DNA of 64,000 nucleotides from Flavobacterium tyrosinilyticum (GTDB lineage Bacteria; Bacteroidota; Bacteroidia; Flavobacteriales; Flavobacteriaceae), in contig NZ_JAMOKG010000001.1 in the NCBI RefSeq assembly GCF_023656565.1, positions 68,456 to 132,455 of the forward strand, given 5' to 3'. The first letter of the stretch is position 1; each line of letters opens with the position of its first letter. Under the pieces are notes generated by a model. The model was not told where the DNA came from and ran no database searches. It worked only from the letters and a program-made list of their open reading frames with translations. Positions 7,687 through 17,223 of this stretch are shown one piece after another. The position numbers and the translations under genes were made by a program.

Positions 7687-9672
7687 TTATTGGAAGAAAT
7701 TCCAAACCAGACCAAAGCGCAGTACAAAATCACGATACGGATTATGAGGCGCTGAATAATAATTACTTTGCGAAAACAAAGCATTAAAATGTTCCGCTTT
7801 TAAATAAAAACGTGTCTGGCGTATTCTGGCATTCACAAAGAAATCGAATGTTGCAAAACCACCGATTTTCTTGTCTTGCTGCACAAAAAATTCTGCTATA
7901 ACAGGATTATAATCATCTCCATAATATTTCGTAAGATAATTAAAGACAAGACCTGTTTGCATGAATAATGCTTTTTTAAAGAAATGATTCGAATAATAGA
8001 ATGTATTTCTAGTTACAAAATCTGGCACATTTAAAACTAAATCTGACTGATCTACTTTTTGATACAAAAGGGTATTATCTAATGCAAAAGGTCCAAATTT
8101 GAATTCTCTACTAGCCTTTATCTCTAAATAATTAATCGCATTTCCGTACTGCATTGGATTAACGATCTGTATATTAGCCGCTTTTTGCGCATCTGTCGCT
8201 ACATCTGTAAAATACAAATGATCTTTTAATACCGTATACTGAACTTGTCCTGTTAGCCACGGAGTCGTAATTTCTGCACTTAACGAATTAATTTTTTCGT
8301 TTTTAAAATCATTTGACCAATTGTACGAAATCCAACTACTTTGGTATAAATTATAATTGTTATTAGGCAGTTTATTGATGTTGCGATATCTAAAATCAAA
8401 CTTAATTTCATCGCTCATATCATAACGTAATTTAGCATCTAAATCAGAAAGCGATTCATTAGTAATTGATCTTGAATATAAAAATCGACCATTCCATTTG
8501 TTTTTCTGATATTCGTACTGAGCACCAAAATTGTTAAACTGTAAATACAAATTGTCCGGAACGGCGTTTCCAGCTGCATCAACAATAATTCGGTTATATC
8601 TATAATTAGATCTATAATCGTCAACAAAAAATATAAATTTACCTAACAGCGAATTTTCGTAAGCTGCTCCAACTTTATTATAAAGTCTTTCATATTTAGT
8701 CTGATCGTTAATATTGCTTGCCGCGTACGACTCACCAAATCTCTGCACTCGACTAGTTGTTCCATCATTTGCAGTTACTGTAGAAATTACAGTTGGCTGC
8801 TTGTATTCATAATCTTTATACTCATAATTAAATTGATGTGTAAGGTATAAATTATTACTTCCGTCAGTTGGATTCACTCTAAAAGCATGATCAAAAAACA
8901 ATCTTCTTCCTTTTAAAAATGATTCTGCATCGGTTAAATAAACCTGCAATCTTTGTCTATTTTTATAATCTTGACTATCACTTTCAAAATCTGCATCGTT
9001 TGTTATACCACCATTTTCCTCATTCAAAATATCCTGATTTGTAAAATGTGCATTTATCGCATATCGTTTGCTAGTTGTGGCATAACTGGTTGTAATTCTT
9101 AAATTACCAGCACTAACCAATTGATTATTATAATCTCCTTCAGATCTTAAACCTTTATAAGCAATCGAGAAATTAAGATTTTTAGAGACATTTAATGTGA
9201 TAAAAGAATCTACATTCTGTCCTTTTTTTATCGTAGTATTAAAAAACAATTCTGTAAAAGGCGTTGCTACAGAATAATATCTTATTTGATCTGCTTGCAT
9301 ATAATTAGAATGCTTTCCGCTAAAACCAATTTCAGGATACGGAGAAAAACTTGTCAAACTGTATTGAAGCGTATTTACAGGCTGTCCGATATTAGAAAAC
9401 TCCATAAGACCAAAAAGATCTTTTCTCAGATGATTTTGCCTATAAGCACTTTTAAGTGTTAGAGACGTATCTGCATAAATAGTATCATGTTCTAAAGTGA
9501 CAATTTTATACTGATCTATTGTTGCAATCTTTTGTTTTTTCTTTTTTACGGTATCGGTGACACTTGAATATTCTGTATTCATATCTAAATTATTTTTAGA
9601 AGCAGTTTTTTTTTCTTGCGAAAACAATAAAGTTGGAACAACTAATAGATATAAAAAAATGAATATTCTCAT
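7687..9672 (-). CDS. Putative porin (outer-membrane beta-barrel)
   Basis: 661 aa from the ATG at 9672, which starts a classical signal peptide (MRIFIFLYLLVVPTLLFSQ). The frame is open upstream to 9828, but the likely promoter lies inside that extension, so the shorter start is preferred. The mature protein has alternating polar/aromatic strands and ends in a terminal aromatic motif (FGLVWNFFQ), as in outer-membrane barrels, and matches the Bacteroidota putative porin family (Porin_10-like). The substrate is unknown. The following gene on the same strand is cystathionine beta-synthase, 46 bases on. Confidence 0.85.
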   Translation of the reverse strand: MRIFIFLYLLVVPTLLFSQEKKTASKNNLDMNTEYSSVTDTVKKKKQKIATIDQYKIVTLEHDTIYADTSLTLKSAYRQNHLRKDLFGLMEFSNIGQPVNTLQYSLTSFSPYPEIGFSGKHSNYMQADQIRYYSVATPFTELFFNTTIKKGQNVDSFITLNVSKNLNFSIAYKGLRSEGDYNNQLVSAGNLRITTSYATTSKRYAINAHFTNQDILNEENGGITNDADFESDSQDYKNRQRLQVYLTDAESFLKGRRLFFDHAFRVNPTDGSNNLYLTHQFNYEYKDYEYKQPTVISTVTANDGTTSRVQRFGESYAASNINDQTKYERLYNKVGAAYENSLLGKFIFFVDDYRSNYRYNRIIVDAAGNAVPDNLYLQFNNFGAQYEYQKNKWNGRFLYSRSITNESLSDLDAKLRYDMSDEIKFDFRYRNINKLPNNNYNLYQSSWISYNWSNDFKNEKINSLSAEITTPWLTGQVQYTVLKDHLYFTDVATDAQKAANIQIVNPMQYGNAINYLEIKASREFKFGPFALDNTLLYQKVDQSDLVLNVPDFVTRNTFYYSNHFFKKALFMQTGLVFNYLTKYYGDDYNPVIAEFFVQQDKKIGGFATFDFFVNARIRQTRFYLKAEHFNALFSQSNYYSAPHNPYRDFVLRFGLVWNFFQ

Positions 9673-9714
9673 TTGATGGCTTTGTATAAATTTATTTTGA
9701 CAAAATTTGCTAAG

Positions 9715-9722
9715 CAAAGGTA
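9715..9722 (-). promoter_or_regulatory. -7 element for the porin gene
   Basis: Minus-strand TACCTTTG, 42 bases before the ATG at 9672, matches TAnnTTTG. No TTG is seen at the right distance upstream, so this is a half-match. It supports the shorter start. Confidence 0.4.
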
Positions 9723-9794
9723 ATATAAAAAGGTATAAACGAAAAAACATAATATATAATATGAAGCTTGAATCGCTTTGGTCTTTTGAAACGA

Positions 9795-9825
9795 AAACCC
9801 CGTATACAAAAGTATACGGGGCTCT
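9795..9825 (-). terminator. Hairpin terminator after susD
   Basis: A perfect 10-bp stem CCCCGTATAC (9798-9807), four-base loop, GTATACGGGG (9812-9821). On the minus strand it is followed by TTTTCGTTTC. It sits 99 bases after the SusD stop and before the porin promoter, so it insulates the two units. Confidence 0.75.
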
Positions 9826-9919
9826 CAAAAAAAATCAAAATATTTATTATTCTTATTCCCAAACTGGGTATAATTTACTTTGAATATCAATTAAATTGAT
9901 ATGGATTATATTCTAAATA

Positions 9920-11434
9920 TTAGAATTTATCCCAGAACAATTTAGTATTTAACAAATCTCCTCCAATATCAGCAGATGCTTTAACATAATTTGTTTTATT
10001 GATACTTGCTTCTACACCTGGATAAGTATATCTAACAGGAACAGTAAAAATAAGTTTGTTAATAGCTGCTTGAGGCGCTTTTAACACAGGAAAATCCAAT
10101 CTTCTGTAAGATGTCCATGCTTCATATCCTCTGTTATAAAGAGCAAACCATGCTTGATTACCGATTTTTTCTTTATACGTAGCTCCACTTAACGGATTAT
10201 TATAATCTACTTTTGGACTTGCAATGTAAGCATCGATAGCTGTAGTGCTAGTTACTCCCCAATCTGCCATAGAAGCTTTAATACCCGCTTCGTAATATAC
10301 TTTTGCCTGAGCAGAACCACCTGGAATTAAGTTTTTCTCAGCAGCTTCTGCTAATAAGAAATTCAACTCAGCGAAATCAAAAATAGTTCCTGGAAAAACT
10401 GGATTGTTTAATGTAGACGTTATTTGTGAATAAGCTGTATAAACATTTGCCGAACCATAAGTTCCACCAGTAAATGTTCTTCCTGCAGGAATAACTGGAG
10501 CTGGAGCAGTTAAGTTAGTAAAATATTTAGGCATCCTTGGGTCACCACCAGGAACAACAGCGTCCATAGCAGAAACAAAAGGCTCAGCAGGAATAAAATC
10601 AAATCTCTGACTAGTTACTAAATCAGCATATAATGGATTTTGATTTCCTGATGTAGTTAAATAAGTCAATTTTGTATTATCAGCATTACTAGCCAAAGCA
10701 CCAGAAGCAAGAGCTGCCTGAACTTGAGTAGTTGCATAAGCTGGATCAACATCAGACATATTTACTGCCATTCTAATGATTAATGAATTAGCAAATTTTG
10801 CCCATTTTGCATTACTAGCTGCATTACCAGAATAGATGATATCTGCTGCGCCAAAGTTAGCTACTGTACTATTTGCTTTTAAAACTGCAGCAGATGCACT
10901 TAATCTTTTAATAAGATCTTGGTAAATCGTTTTTGCATCATCATAAGCTGGTAAAGGATATTTTTGAATATCAATTGCTTGTGAGTAAGGAACGTTTCCA
11001 AAAGTATCTACCAATACGCTATAAGCATAAGCTTCTAAGATATCGATAAGCGCTAATTTATTTTGCTTAATCGCTTCATCAGCAGGAGTTGCAGTAGTTG
11101 TTGCTGCAATCATAACTCTTGAATCATGAAAATCGGCTAAAACATCTCTGTACAAAACCAAAAAGTGCGTATCTGGAATTTTTCTGTTTGTAATGTTATA
11201 TTGGCTCTCATCTGGATAAGTTGTCTCTGTCCATTGCTGTGCAAATAATCTAAAAACGTTATTATTCACACTAGTACTAACCATTTGATCGACTAATTTC
11301 TTCTCAGCATTGGTAAACAAAAATTCCGCTTTGGTTGTTGTTGGTCTTTTCGGATCAACATTCATATCTGTAATGTCCTGGCTGCACGAAACCATCATAC
11401 CCACCACAGACATTAATAAAAGTACTTTTTTCAT
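9920..11434 (-). CDS. SusD/RagB-family outer-membrane lipoprotein (SusD-like_2)
   Basis: 504 aa. Lipoprotein signal peptide with lipobox VSC and lipidated C17, followed by DITDMNVDPKRP, typical of the SusD-like_2 subfamily. The middle carries TPR-like helices (for example LALIDILEAYAYSVLVDTFG and FAELNFLLAEAAEKNLIPGG). SusD-type proteins are surface lipoproteins that cap a SusC TonB-dependent channel and capture glycans or peptides. It starts three bases after the SusC stop, so translation is probably coupled. No glycoside hydrolase, peptidase or sigma/anti-sigma pair is nearby, so the nutrient cannot be inferred. Confidence 0.93.
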   Translation of the reverse strand: MKKVLLLMSVVGMMVSCSQDITDMNVDPKRPTTTKAEFLFTNAEKKLVDQMVSTSVNNNVFRLFAQQWTETTYPDESQYNITNRKIPDTHFLVLYRDVLADFHDSRVMIAATTTATPADEAIKQNKLALIDILEAYAYSVLVDTFGNVPYSQAIDIQKYPLPAYDDAKTIYQDLIKRLSASAAVLKANSTVANFGAADIIYSGNAASNAKWAKFANSLIIRMAVNMSDVDPAYATTQVQAALASGALASNADNTKLTYLTTSGNQNPLYADLVTSQRFDFIPAEPFVSAMDAVVPGGDPRMPKYFTNLTAPAPVIPAGRTFTGGTYGSANVYTAYSQITSTLNNPVFPGTIFDFAELNFLLAEAAEKNLIPGGSAQAKVYYEAGIKASMADWGVTSTTAIDAYIASPKVDYNNPLSGATYKEKIGNQAWFALYNRGYEAWTSYRRLDFPVLKAPQAAINKLIFTVPVRYTYPGVEASINKTNYVKASADIGGDLLNTKLFWDKF

Positions 11435-11437
11435 GAT

Positions 11438-14400
11438 TTAAAATTTTAATGTTAGGTTACAACCAATATTTCTTGTTGTCGGAAGTGAACCTCCTGAATA
11501 ACCTGATGATAAGTTACCTGAACTTATACCACTTTCTGGATCTGCATCTGGAAGATTTTTACTGATGATCCATAAGTTAGAACCTACTAAAGAAAGACGT
11601 AAATCATTCAAACCTGCTTTAGCTATAAATTGTTTAGGGAAACTATAAGTAATGCTTACCTCTCTTAATTTCACATAACTTGCATCATAAACAAATGCTT
11701 TTTGTGGGTTATTATTGTAACCATAGATACTTCCAGCCACCTCAGGACTTGGTGTTCTTGTAGTATTAGGAGTTCCATCTTCGTTTACTCCAGGTAAAAT
11801 AACACCTCCACCATTAGCAAGTGTATTTCTTACAGGATTTCCAAGTTCGTTGTTTCCTGCTGTAGAAGCATACAATCCAGAGCTTTGTCCATAATATTGA
11901 TCAAGAGAGAAAATATCTCCTCCTTTTTGAACATCGATTAAGAAACCTAAAGAGATTTGTTTGTAAGTGAATTTGTTACGAACACCACCAATCCAATCTG
12001 GAGTAACATTACCAATTACATTATTAGTAGTTGCTGTTTGTAAATACACTCCATTTTTAGTTACTTTTTGTCCATCTGCACTGTAAATAAAATCTTTTCC
12101 AAGAATATCTCCATAAGCATGTCCTTTTGTACCAACGATACTAACTCCTCCTTGGAATGTACCAATTGTTAAAACATCAACACCTGGTGTTAAATCTACA
12201 ACTGTATTCTCATTTTTAGACCAGTTTACGTTAATATCCCATTGGAAATCATTTGTTTTAACAGGAGTTACGTTGAAGATTACCTCAACACCTTTATTTT
12301 CTACAGATCCCGCGTTTACGTATCTAGAAGAGTTACCAGTTGCAGTAGAATAATCTACTGGGAAGATTTGGTCTTCACTTAAACTTTTGTAAACACTCAC
12401 ATCAAAACCTACTCTTCTATCAAGGAATTGCATCTCTAAACCAAGTTCTTGAGATTTAGTTTTAACAGGACGTAATTCTGGATTATTAGCAATGTTTGGT
12501 CTTGAATAAAGTTGGTTTGATCCAAATGGATTAAATTTAGTAAATACATCTTGCAATGCATAAGAATCGATACTTCCTTGTGGGTTTTCAGCATAACTTG
12601 CTCTTAATTTACCAAAAGTTAACCATGGAGCATTAATATGTTTTGTGAATACATAACTTCCAGAAACAGAGAATGTATTAACATCATTGTTGTCTTTCGG
12701 CAACTGAGAGAATGCGTCATTACGTACAGTTCCTTCCAAATAAAGGAAATCTCTAAATCCTACTGAAGCAGATGCATAAACACTATTTACAGCTGTATTG
12801 TCTTCAACCTCAATCGGGAATGGAGAAGCATTTACTGAATTTGATAATGCATAGATTCCAGGAATAATAAGTCCTCCATCTGTAGAAGATAATGTAGATG
12901 TACGTCTAGTTCTTAAAGCATTATAACCAACTAAACCTGTTAATGAGAAATCATCATTAAGTTTTTTATTGAAGTTTAATGTAAACTGATAGTTTTGCTC
13001 AGAAAACATACCAGTATATTTTTGGTATCCTGAACCAACAGCTAAACGGTTAATTCCGAATGTTCCAGCCAAAGATCCTACCGCTTTTCTTTCTTCACGT
13101 AATTCTGAATAAGAATCTGTACTAATTTTTCCTGTAGCGTTTAACCAATCTGTAAATTTATAATCTAACTGACCGTAACCGATGAAACGATTTCTTTCGT
13201 CTGATTGGTAGTTTTTATATCTTGTGAAATATGGGTTATCCCAATATTTAGGATTTGTATTTCCATTAGAAGGATCTGCCATGTTCCAAGAAATATTTTG
13301 TCCGCCTGAATTTTGGAAAGCTTCTTCCTGAGATTTAATATCCACGTTAGTTCCCCACCATTGACGGAATAAACTCGCAACGTTATCACCACCGTAACCA
13401 GTAGTATTTCTACCTTGCGTAGTTTGTGCTAAATAATTAGCAAAAACACTTGCAGATAATTTATCTGTTAATTTGTGGTTGAATTTAATACTTGCGTTAT
13501 TTTTTCTCAATTCACTATTTGGCAAAATACCATTCTCTTTATAGTTGTTATAATTGATAACGAAATTACTTTTATCTGAACCACCTTCAAAAGAGATTGA
13601 GTTATTGAATGTTTGAGCTGTTTGAAAAAACGTTATTGGACCATTTTTAGCCGCTACCCATGGAGATTTTTGTCCAAATTTTGAAGAATATGGAGTATAA
13701 GATTCCCAAGTATAAACAGAAAGATTTGGATCAAACGCAACACCGTAAGAAGCATCATCTGTAGTACTTACCACTTGGTTGCCATTTTTATCCATAACAA
13801 AAAACGCTCCTGTTGGTCCAACTGGAATTCCATTAGGAGTTCCATCAGTCTTATAAGTTGGTCCGTAACCTTGTCCATATTTGTTTTGGTAAACAGGGAA
13901 AGTATTTTTATCAACTGAACCAACACCAAACTCACTTGAAATAGTAACTCCCATACCTTTTTGAGCTTTTCCTTTTTTCGTAGTAATCATGATTACACCA
14001 TTACCAGCTTGAAATCCGTATAAAGCAGATGCCGCAGCACCTTTAAGAATATTTAATGTTTCGATATCATCTGGATTAATATCCATACCAGCATTACCGT
14101 AATCATAAGTATTACGCGCTCCAGCTGTTTGTGCTCCATTGCTTGAATTCACATTCGAGTTATTAATTGGCATACCATCAATAACAATAAGCATTTGGTT
14201 ATTTCCAGTAAGGTTTTTAACACCTCTTGAAACTACGTTTGTAGATCCTCCAAAGTTTGTATTTTTTCTGATATATACCCCTGCAGATTTACCAGAAAGA
14301 TCGTTAAGGAAGTTCGCGCCAGTAGTACCACCAACTAAATCTTCTCCTTTTAATTCCTGAGTAGAATATCCAAGAGCTTTTTTCTCTCTCTTAATACCCA

Positions 14401-14725
14401 ATGCAGTAACAACAACACTTTCTAATTCTGTAGTATTACTAGTTAATTTTACACTTAGTGTTGTAGAACTAGCTGCAACTTCTTGCGTTTTCATTCCAAT
14501 GTAAGTAAAAACCAAGACTTCACTTGGAGTTGCTTTGATAGAGAATTTTCCATCAAAATCTGTTTGCGTTCCGCTTTTAGTTCCCTTAACTAATACACTC
14601 ACACCTGGAAGAGGCATTCCTGAATTATCGGAAACTATACCCGAAACAGTTCTTTCTTGCGCAAAGGTTAGTTGCGTAATCAGCGCCACCAAAAGCACTA
14701 AGAATCCATTTAACTTTAGTTTCAT
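11438..14725 (-). CDS. SusC/RagA-family TonB-linked outer-membrane protein
   Basis: 1095 aa from the ATG at 14725, which begins a signal peptide (MKLKLNGFLVLLVALITQLTFAQ); the open frame reaches 14809 but that extension lacks signal features. Domain order: carboxypeptidase-regulatory-like beta-sandwich (about 25-110, GIVSDNSGMPLPGVSVLVKG), plug domain (about 115-240, with DGMPINNSN and LNILKGAAASALYG), then a large TonB-dependent barrel ending LTLKF. It imports large ligands, energised by TonB-ExbBD. It forms the usual SusC-SusD pair with the next gene. There is no N-terminal signalling extension, so it is not an obvious trans-envelope regulator. Confidence 0.95.
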   Translation of the reverse strand: MKLKLNGFLVLLVALITQLTFAQERTVSGIVSDNSGMPLPGVSVLVKGTKSGTQTDFDGKFSIKATPSEVLVFTYIGMKTQEVAASSTTLSVKLTSNTTELESVVVTALGIKREKKALGYSTQELKGEDLVGGTTGANFLNDLSGKSAGVYIRKNTNFGGSTNVVSRGVKNLTGNNQMLIVIDGMPINNSNVNSSNGAQTAGARNTYDYGNAGMDINPDDIETLNILKGAAASALYGFQAGNGVIMITTKKGKAQKGMGVTISSEFGVGSVDKNTFPVYQNKYGQGYGPTYKTDGTPNGIPVGPTGAFFVMDKNGNQVVSTTDDASYGVAFDPNLSVYTWESYTPYSSKFGQKSPWVAAKNGPITFFQTAQTFNNSISFEGGSDKSNFVINYNNYKENGILPNSELRKNNASIKFNHKLTDKLSASVFANYLAQTTQGRNTTGYGGDNVASLFRQWWGTNVDIKSQEEAFQNSGGQNISWNMADPSNGNTNPKYWDNPYFTRYKNYQSDERNRFIGYGQLDYKFTDWLNATGKISTDSYSELREERKAVGSLAGTFGINRLAVGSGYQKYTGMFSEQNYQFTLNFNKKLNDDFSLTGLVGYNALRTRRTSTLSSTDGGLIIPGIYALSNSVNASPFPIEVEDNTAVNSVYASASVGFRDFLYLEGTVRNDAFSQLPKDNNDVNTFSVSGSYVFTKHINAPWLTFGKLRASYAENPQGSIDSYALQDVFTKFNPFGSNQLYSRPNIANNPELRPVKTKSQELGLEMQFLDRRVGFDVSVYKSLSEDQIFPVDYSTATGNSSRYVNAGSVENKGVEVIFNVTPVKTNDFQWDINVNWSKNENTVVDLTPGVDVLTIGTFQGGVSIVGTKGHAYGDILGKDFIYSADGQKVTKNGVYLQTATTNNVIGNVTPDWIGGVRNKFTYKQISLGFLIDVQKGGDIFSLDQYYGQSSGLYASTAGNNELGNPVRNTLANGGGVILPGVNEDGTPNTTRTPSPEVAGSIYGYNNNPQKAFVYDASYVKLREVSITYSFPKQFIAKAGLNDLRLSLVGSNLWIISKNLPDADPESGISSGNLSSGYSGGSLPTTRNIGCNLTLKF

Positions 14726-15014
14726 TTTTAAAAATTTTGAATTAGTATGTCGCAAACATCTTAATATTTTCTTAAAAGAACAATGCATGTTACAGTCTCG
14801 TTCTAACATTTTTTTAATATTTCTTTAACATATATTTGTTAATGAATAGTTAATTAACACAAAAACAACTCAATACGCAATTTTAAGCGTAAAATACTGC
14901 AATTTTTTTAATCAAAAAATTAACATATATTTAACATTTAAGATAGCGCTTTTCTTAAAAAAATAGACAAAAAAATAAAATAAAACAAAGTGTATTCTTA
15001 CAATAAAGCCGATT

Positions 15015-15048
15015 AAATACAACATTCTTGACTGAAAATGTTGTATTT
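15015..15048. promoter_or_regulatory. 12-bp inverted repeat upstream of susC
   Basis: AAATACAACATT (15015-15026), 10-base loop, AATGTTGTATTT (15037-15048), a perfect match of 12 pairs. No T run follows on either strand, so it reads more like an operator or RNA stem than a terminator. It lies about 290 bases upstream of the susC ATG. Confidence 0.5.
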
Positions 15049-15287
15049 GACAAATTTTTAATTTGGTTTTCGTCATCAAATCGTAATAAATTGTAAATCA
15101 ATTCTTCCAAGTTGCAAAAATCCTTGATTTCATCTTTTTAGAATACATTTTTAGAAAATTACCAATTATTTATTTCATAAAAAAAATCATAAAAACCAAG
15201 TGTTTTCGCGGGTTTTTAACCAATACCGCATACTTATAGTCAATTTGAAAAATAGCATAATTTCCAACAGTAATACTCCTAAATAGG

Positions 15288-15306
15288 ATTGCTCTAAAAG
15301 AGCAAT
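15288..15306. promoter_or_regulatory. 8-bp inverted repeat upstream of rnhB
   Basis: ATTGCTCT (15288-15295), AAA, AGAGCAAT (15299-15306), a perfect stem 81 bases before the rnhB ATG. It is too short and lacks the T tract of a terminator; possible operator or leader hairpin. Confidence 0.4.
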
Positions 15307-15387
15307 TATTGACAGTATTCATTTGAATCTATTTAATGCTTTTTAGAAAAAAAAGTACAATATTTGCCTTTTTAAAACCTAAAAAAA

Positions 15388-16053
15388 ATGCTCGAAAAAA
15401 ATTTCTCAGGATTTGTTTTAGAAACTGGAACTGATGAAGCTGGAAGAGGATGTCTAGCTGGTCCAGTCACGGCCGCTGCCATAATTTTACCCGAAAATTT
15501 TGAAAATAAAATTCTAAATGACAGTAAGCAGCTTTCTGAAAAAACAAGAGCGCTTTTAAGGCCTATTATAGAAAAAGAAGCCCTATGTTTTGCCGTTACG
15601 CATTTGTTTCCCGACGAAATTGACGAAATAAACATTCTAAATGCTTCAATGAAGGGAATGCAGGAATGTATTTTAAAATTAAAACACGTTCCCGAATATA
15701 TTATTGTGGACGGAAACCGCTCTTTGAATGCTAAACTTGGACTTAAAAATAATTTTGGGAAACAGTTTTCGCAAGATGAAATTGCACTTTTAAAATCGAT
15801 TCCGAATCAAAGTATTATAAAAGGTGATGGGAAATACTTAAGTATTGCTGCTGCGTCTGTTTTAGCAAAAACGTATCGTGACGAATATATGGATCAAATT
15901 CATGAAGAATTTCCAATGTACAACTGGAAACAGAACAAAGGATATCCAACCAAAGAACATCGTGAAGCCATCAAAGAATTTGGAACCACAAAATATCACA
16001 GAATGAGTTTTAGGCTTTTACCCGAGCAATTAGAACTCGATTTATTTCCATAA
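15388..16053 (+). CDS. rnhB: Ribonuclease HII
   Basis: 221 aa. Cytoplasmic endonuclease that cuts RNA of RNA-DNA hybrids and initiates removal of misincorporated ribonucleotides. The signature [13 protein letters not shown] places the first catalytic residues at D16 and E17, and YIIVDGNR gives a further metal ligand at D108; [20 protein letters not shown] near residue 152 is the conserved RNase HII block. Length is slightly above the family's usual 190-210. It stands alone, convergent with the next gene and sharing a bidirectional terminator. Confidence 0.96.
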   Translation: MLEKNFSGFVLETGTDEAGRGCLAGPVTAAAIILPENFENKILNDSKQLSEKTRALLRPIIEKEALCFAVTHLFPDEIDEINILNASMKGMQECILKLKHVPEYIIVDGNRSLNAKLGLKNNFGKQFSQDEIALLKSIPNQSIIKGDGKYLSIAAASVLAKTYRDEYMDQIHEEFPMYNWKQNKGYPTKEHREAIKEFGTTKYHRMSFRLLPEQLELDLFP

Positions 16054-16088
16054 AAAAAACGACCTATTCAATAGGTCGTTTTTTTTAT
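16052..16088. terminator. Bidirectional terminator
   Basis: Stem AACGACCTAT (16058-16067), TCA loop, ATAGGTCGTT (16071-16080), with A8 before and T8 after. It serves both convergent genes. Confidence 0.92.
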
Positions 16089-16936
16089 TTTTTACTTTTT
16101 AAGAATTCTGCAAATGTTTTGGTATCATAATAAAAAGACCTTATGGCAGCAATTTTACCATCCTTCAAATCAAAATGTTCTGAAATCGGAACCGACATTG
16201 TTTTGCCTGATTTCTTAGATCTACAGTTTATCGTAAAATAAATGATTACTTCATTTTTAGAAGCATCACTAAAATAAACGGGTTCTTTTTCTATTTGCAA
16301 ATCAAAAAACTCAGTCGATTTTGTAAACATTTTAGTCCATTCGCTAAAACCAATATAAGTTCCTCCATAAGGCAAACCTGCAGCTTGATTGTAAACAGCT
16401 CCGTCTGCAATTAGACTTCCCAGAGTATCAAAGTCTCTTGTTTTAAAAAGACTTTCGTAATATTTTGCTATTACTTTCAAATTATCAGCTTCCAGATTTT
16501 TCAAAACATCCGCTTCAGACGGAGCTGCTCCTTTATCCCAAAAACCAATAATTTTACTTACTTGACCTTTTCCATTCAAACGCGCAAAGTCGCGGACAGC
16601 CAGTATAAGGTTATTTTTAGAATCGAAAATTTTCCATTCCCAGGTGACATAATTATCTTTTACAATTTTGGTTCCCGAAGTTAAAACTGCATCTGGGTTT
16701 TTCTTGTAAAATTCGTTGATAACATTATTAAACGCAGCAGTTCCTTTTATAGAAGCCGAAGGATCTTCAAAAGTACTATCTTCTAACCAGATTGATTTAA
16801 TCATCTTTAATCTGGTATCGCTGTTTTTTTCCTGCCACACTTTTTCATAAACGGCAACTGGATATAATTTATCTTTCTTTTGGGCAAAAAGACCATTAAG
16901 CACAAAAAGAAAACAGAATAAGTAGATTTTTCTCAT
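16085..16936 (-). CDS. Secreted protein with two NTF2-like (SnoaL-type) domains
   Basis: 283 aa from the ATG at 16936; an alternative ATG lies two codons earlier. Signal peptide MRKIYLFCFLFVLNGLFAQ. Two NTF2-like cone folds follow in tandem: about residues 28-135 (IWLEDSTFEDPSASIKGTAAFNNVI, ending VSKIIGFWD) and about 150-275 (KYYESLFKTRDFDTLGSLIADGAVY, ending KIAAIRSFYYD). Such domains bind small ligands or act as isomerases, hydrolases or scaffolds, so no activity can be assigned. Periplasmic or exported. The tandem arrangement in one secreted protein suggests internal duplication, but the halves are diverged. Confidence 0.78.
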   Translation of the reverse strand: MRKIYLFCFLFVLNGLFAQKKDKLYPVAVYEKVWQEKNSDTRLKMIKSIWLEDSTFEDPSASIKGTAAFNNVINEFYKKNPDAVLTSGTKIVKDNYVTWEWKIFDSKNNLILAVRDFARLNGKGQVSKIIGFWDKGAAPSEADVLKNLEADNLKVIAKYYESLFKTRDFDTLGSLIADGAVYNQAAGLPYGGTYIGFSEWTKMFTKSTEFFDLQIEKEPVYFSDASKNEVIIYFTINCRSKKSGKTMSVPISEHFDLKDGKIAAIRSFYYDTKTFAEFLKSKK

Positions 16937-17160
16937 AAGCAATCAGTTAGAATAAAATTTAAATTTAATAGTACAAAACCAAATTTAGCATAAATAGCTA
17001 AGAGAACTACAAGAAGTATAGGATTTGCCATCCCTGCAAAATCTTAACTTTTGCGAAATGGTTTTTCCGTTTTTTCAATATAAATTTAAGAAAAAAACTG
17101 CTTTCTATTAAAAAAACAAGCCTAATTTACTATTCAAGAGCCCCATTGCTAATTCACTAA

Positions 17161-17210
17161 AAACAAAAAACCCGTTTCAAAATCGACGCTTGAAACGGGT
17201 TACTTTTTAT
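17161..17210 (-). terminator. Terminator after lipB
   Basis: ACCCGTTTCAA (17170-17180), 9-base loop, TTGAAACGGGT (17190-17200), an 11-bp perfect stem. On the minus strand it is followed by TTTTTTGTTT. It lies 24 bases beyond the lipB stop. Confidence 0.85.
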
Positions 17211-17223
17211 TAGTAATTATTTT

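Larger units (their letters stand above)
14726..15387. other. 662-base non-coding region between susC and rnhB
   Basis: Very AT-rich divergent intergenic region. No ORF or RNA gene was recognised. It holds two perfect inverted repeats (15015-15048 and 15288-15306), listed separately. No exact TAnnTTTG element was found for either flanking gene, so the promoters could not be placed. Confidence 0.7.

Noticed and set aside
9672..9828. N-terminal extension of the porin frame
   Set aside because: Contains the -7-type element at 9715 and part of the terminator; the signal peptide begins at 9672.
9715..9830. Small RNA between porin and susD
   Set aside because: Only a terminator and one -7 element are visible; nothing supports a separate transcript.
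14725..14809. Extended start of SusC
   Set aside because: The added 28 residues precede a normal signal peptide and do not look like part of one.
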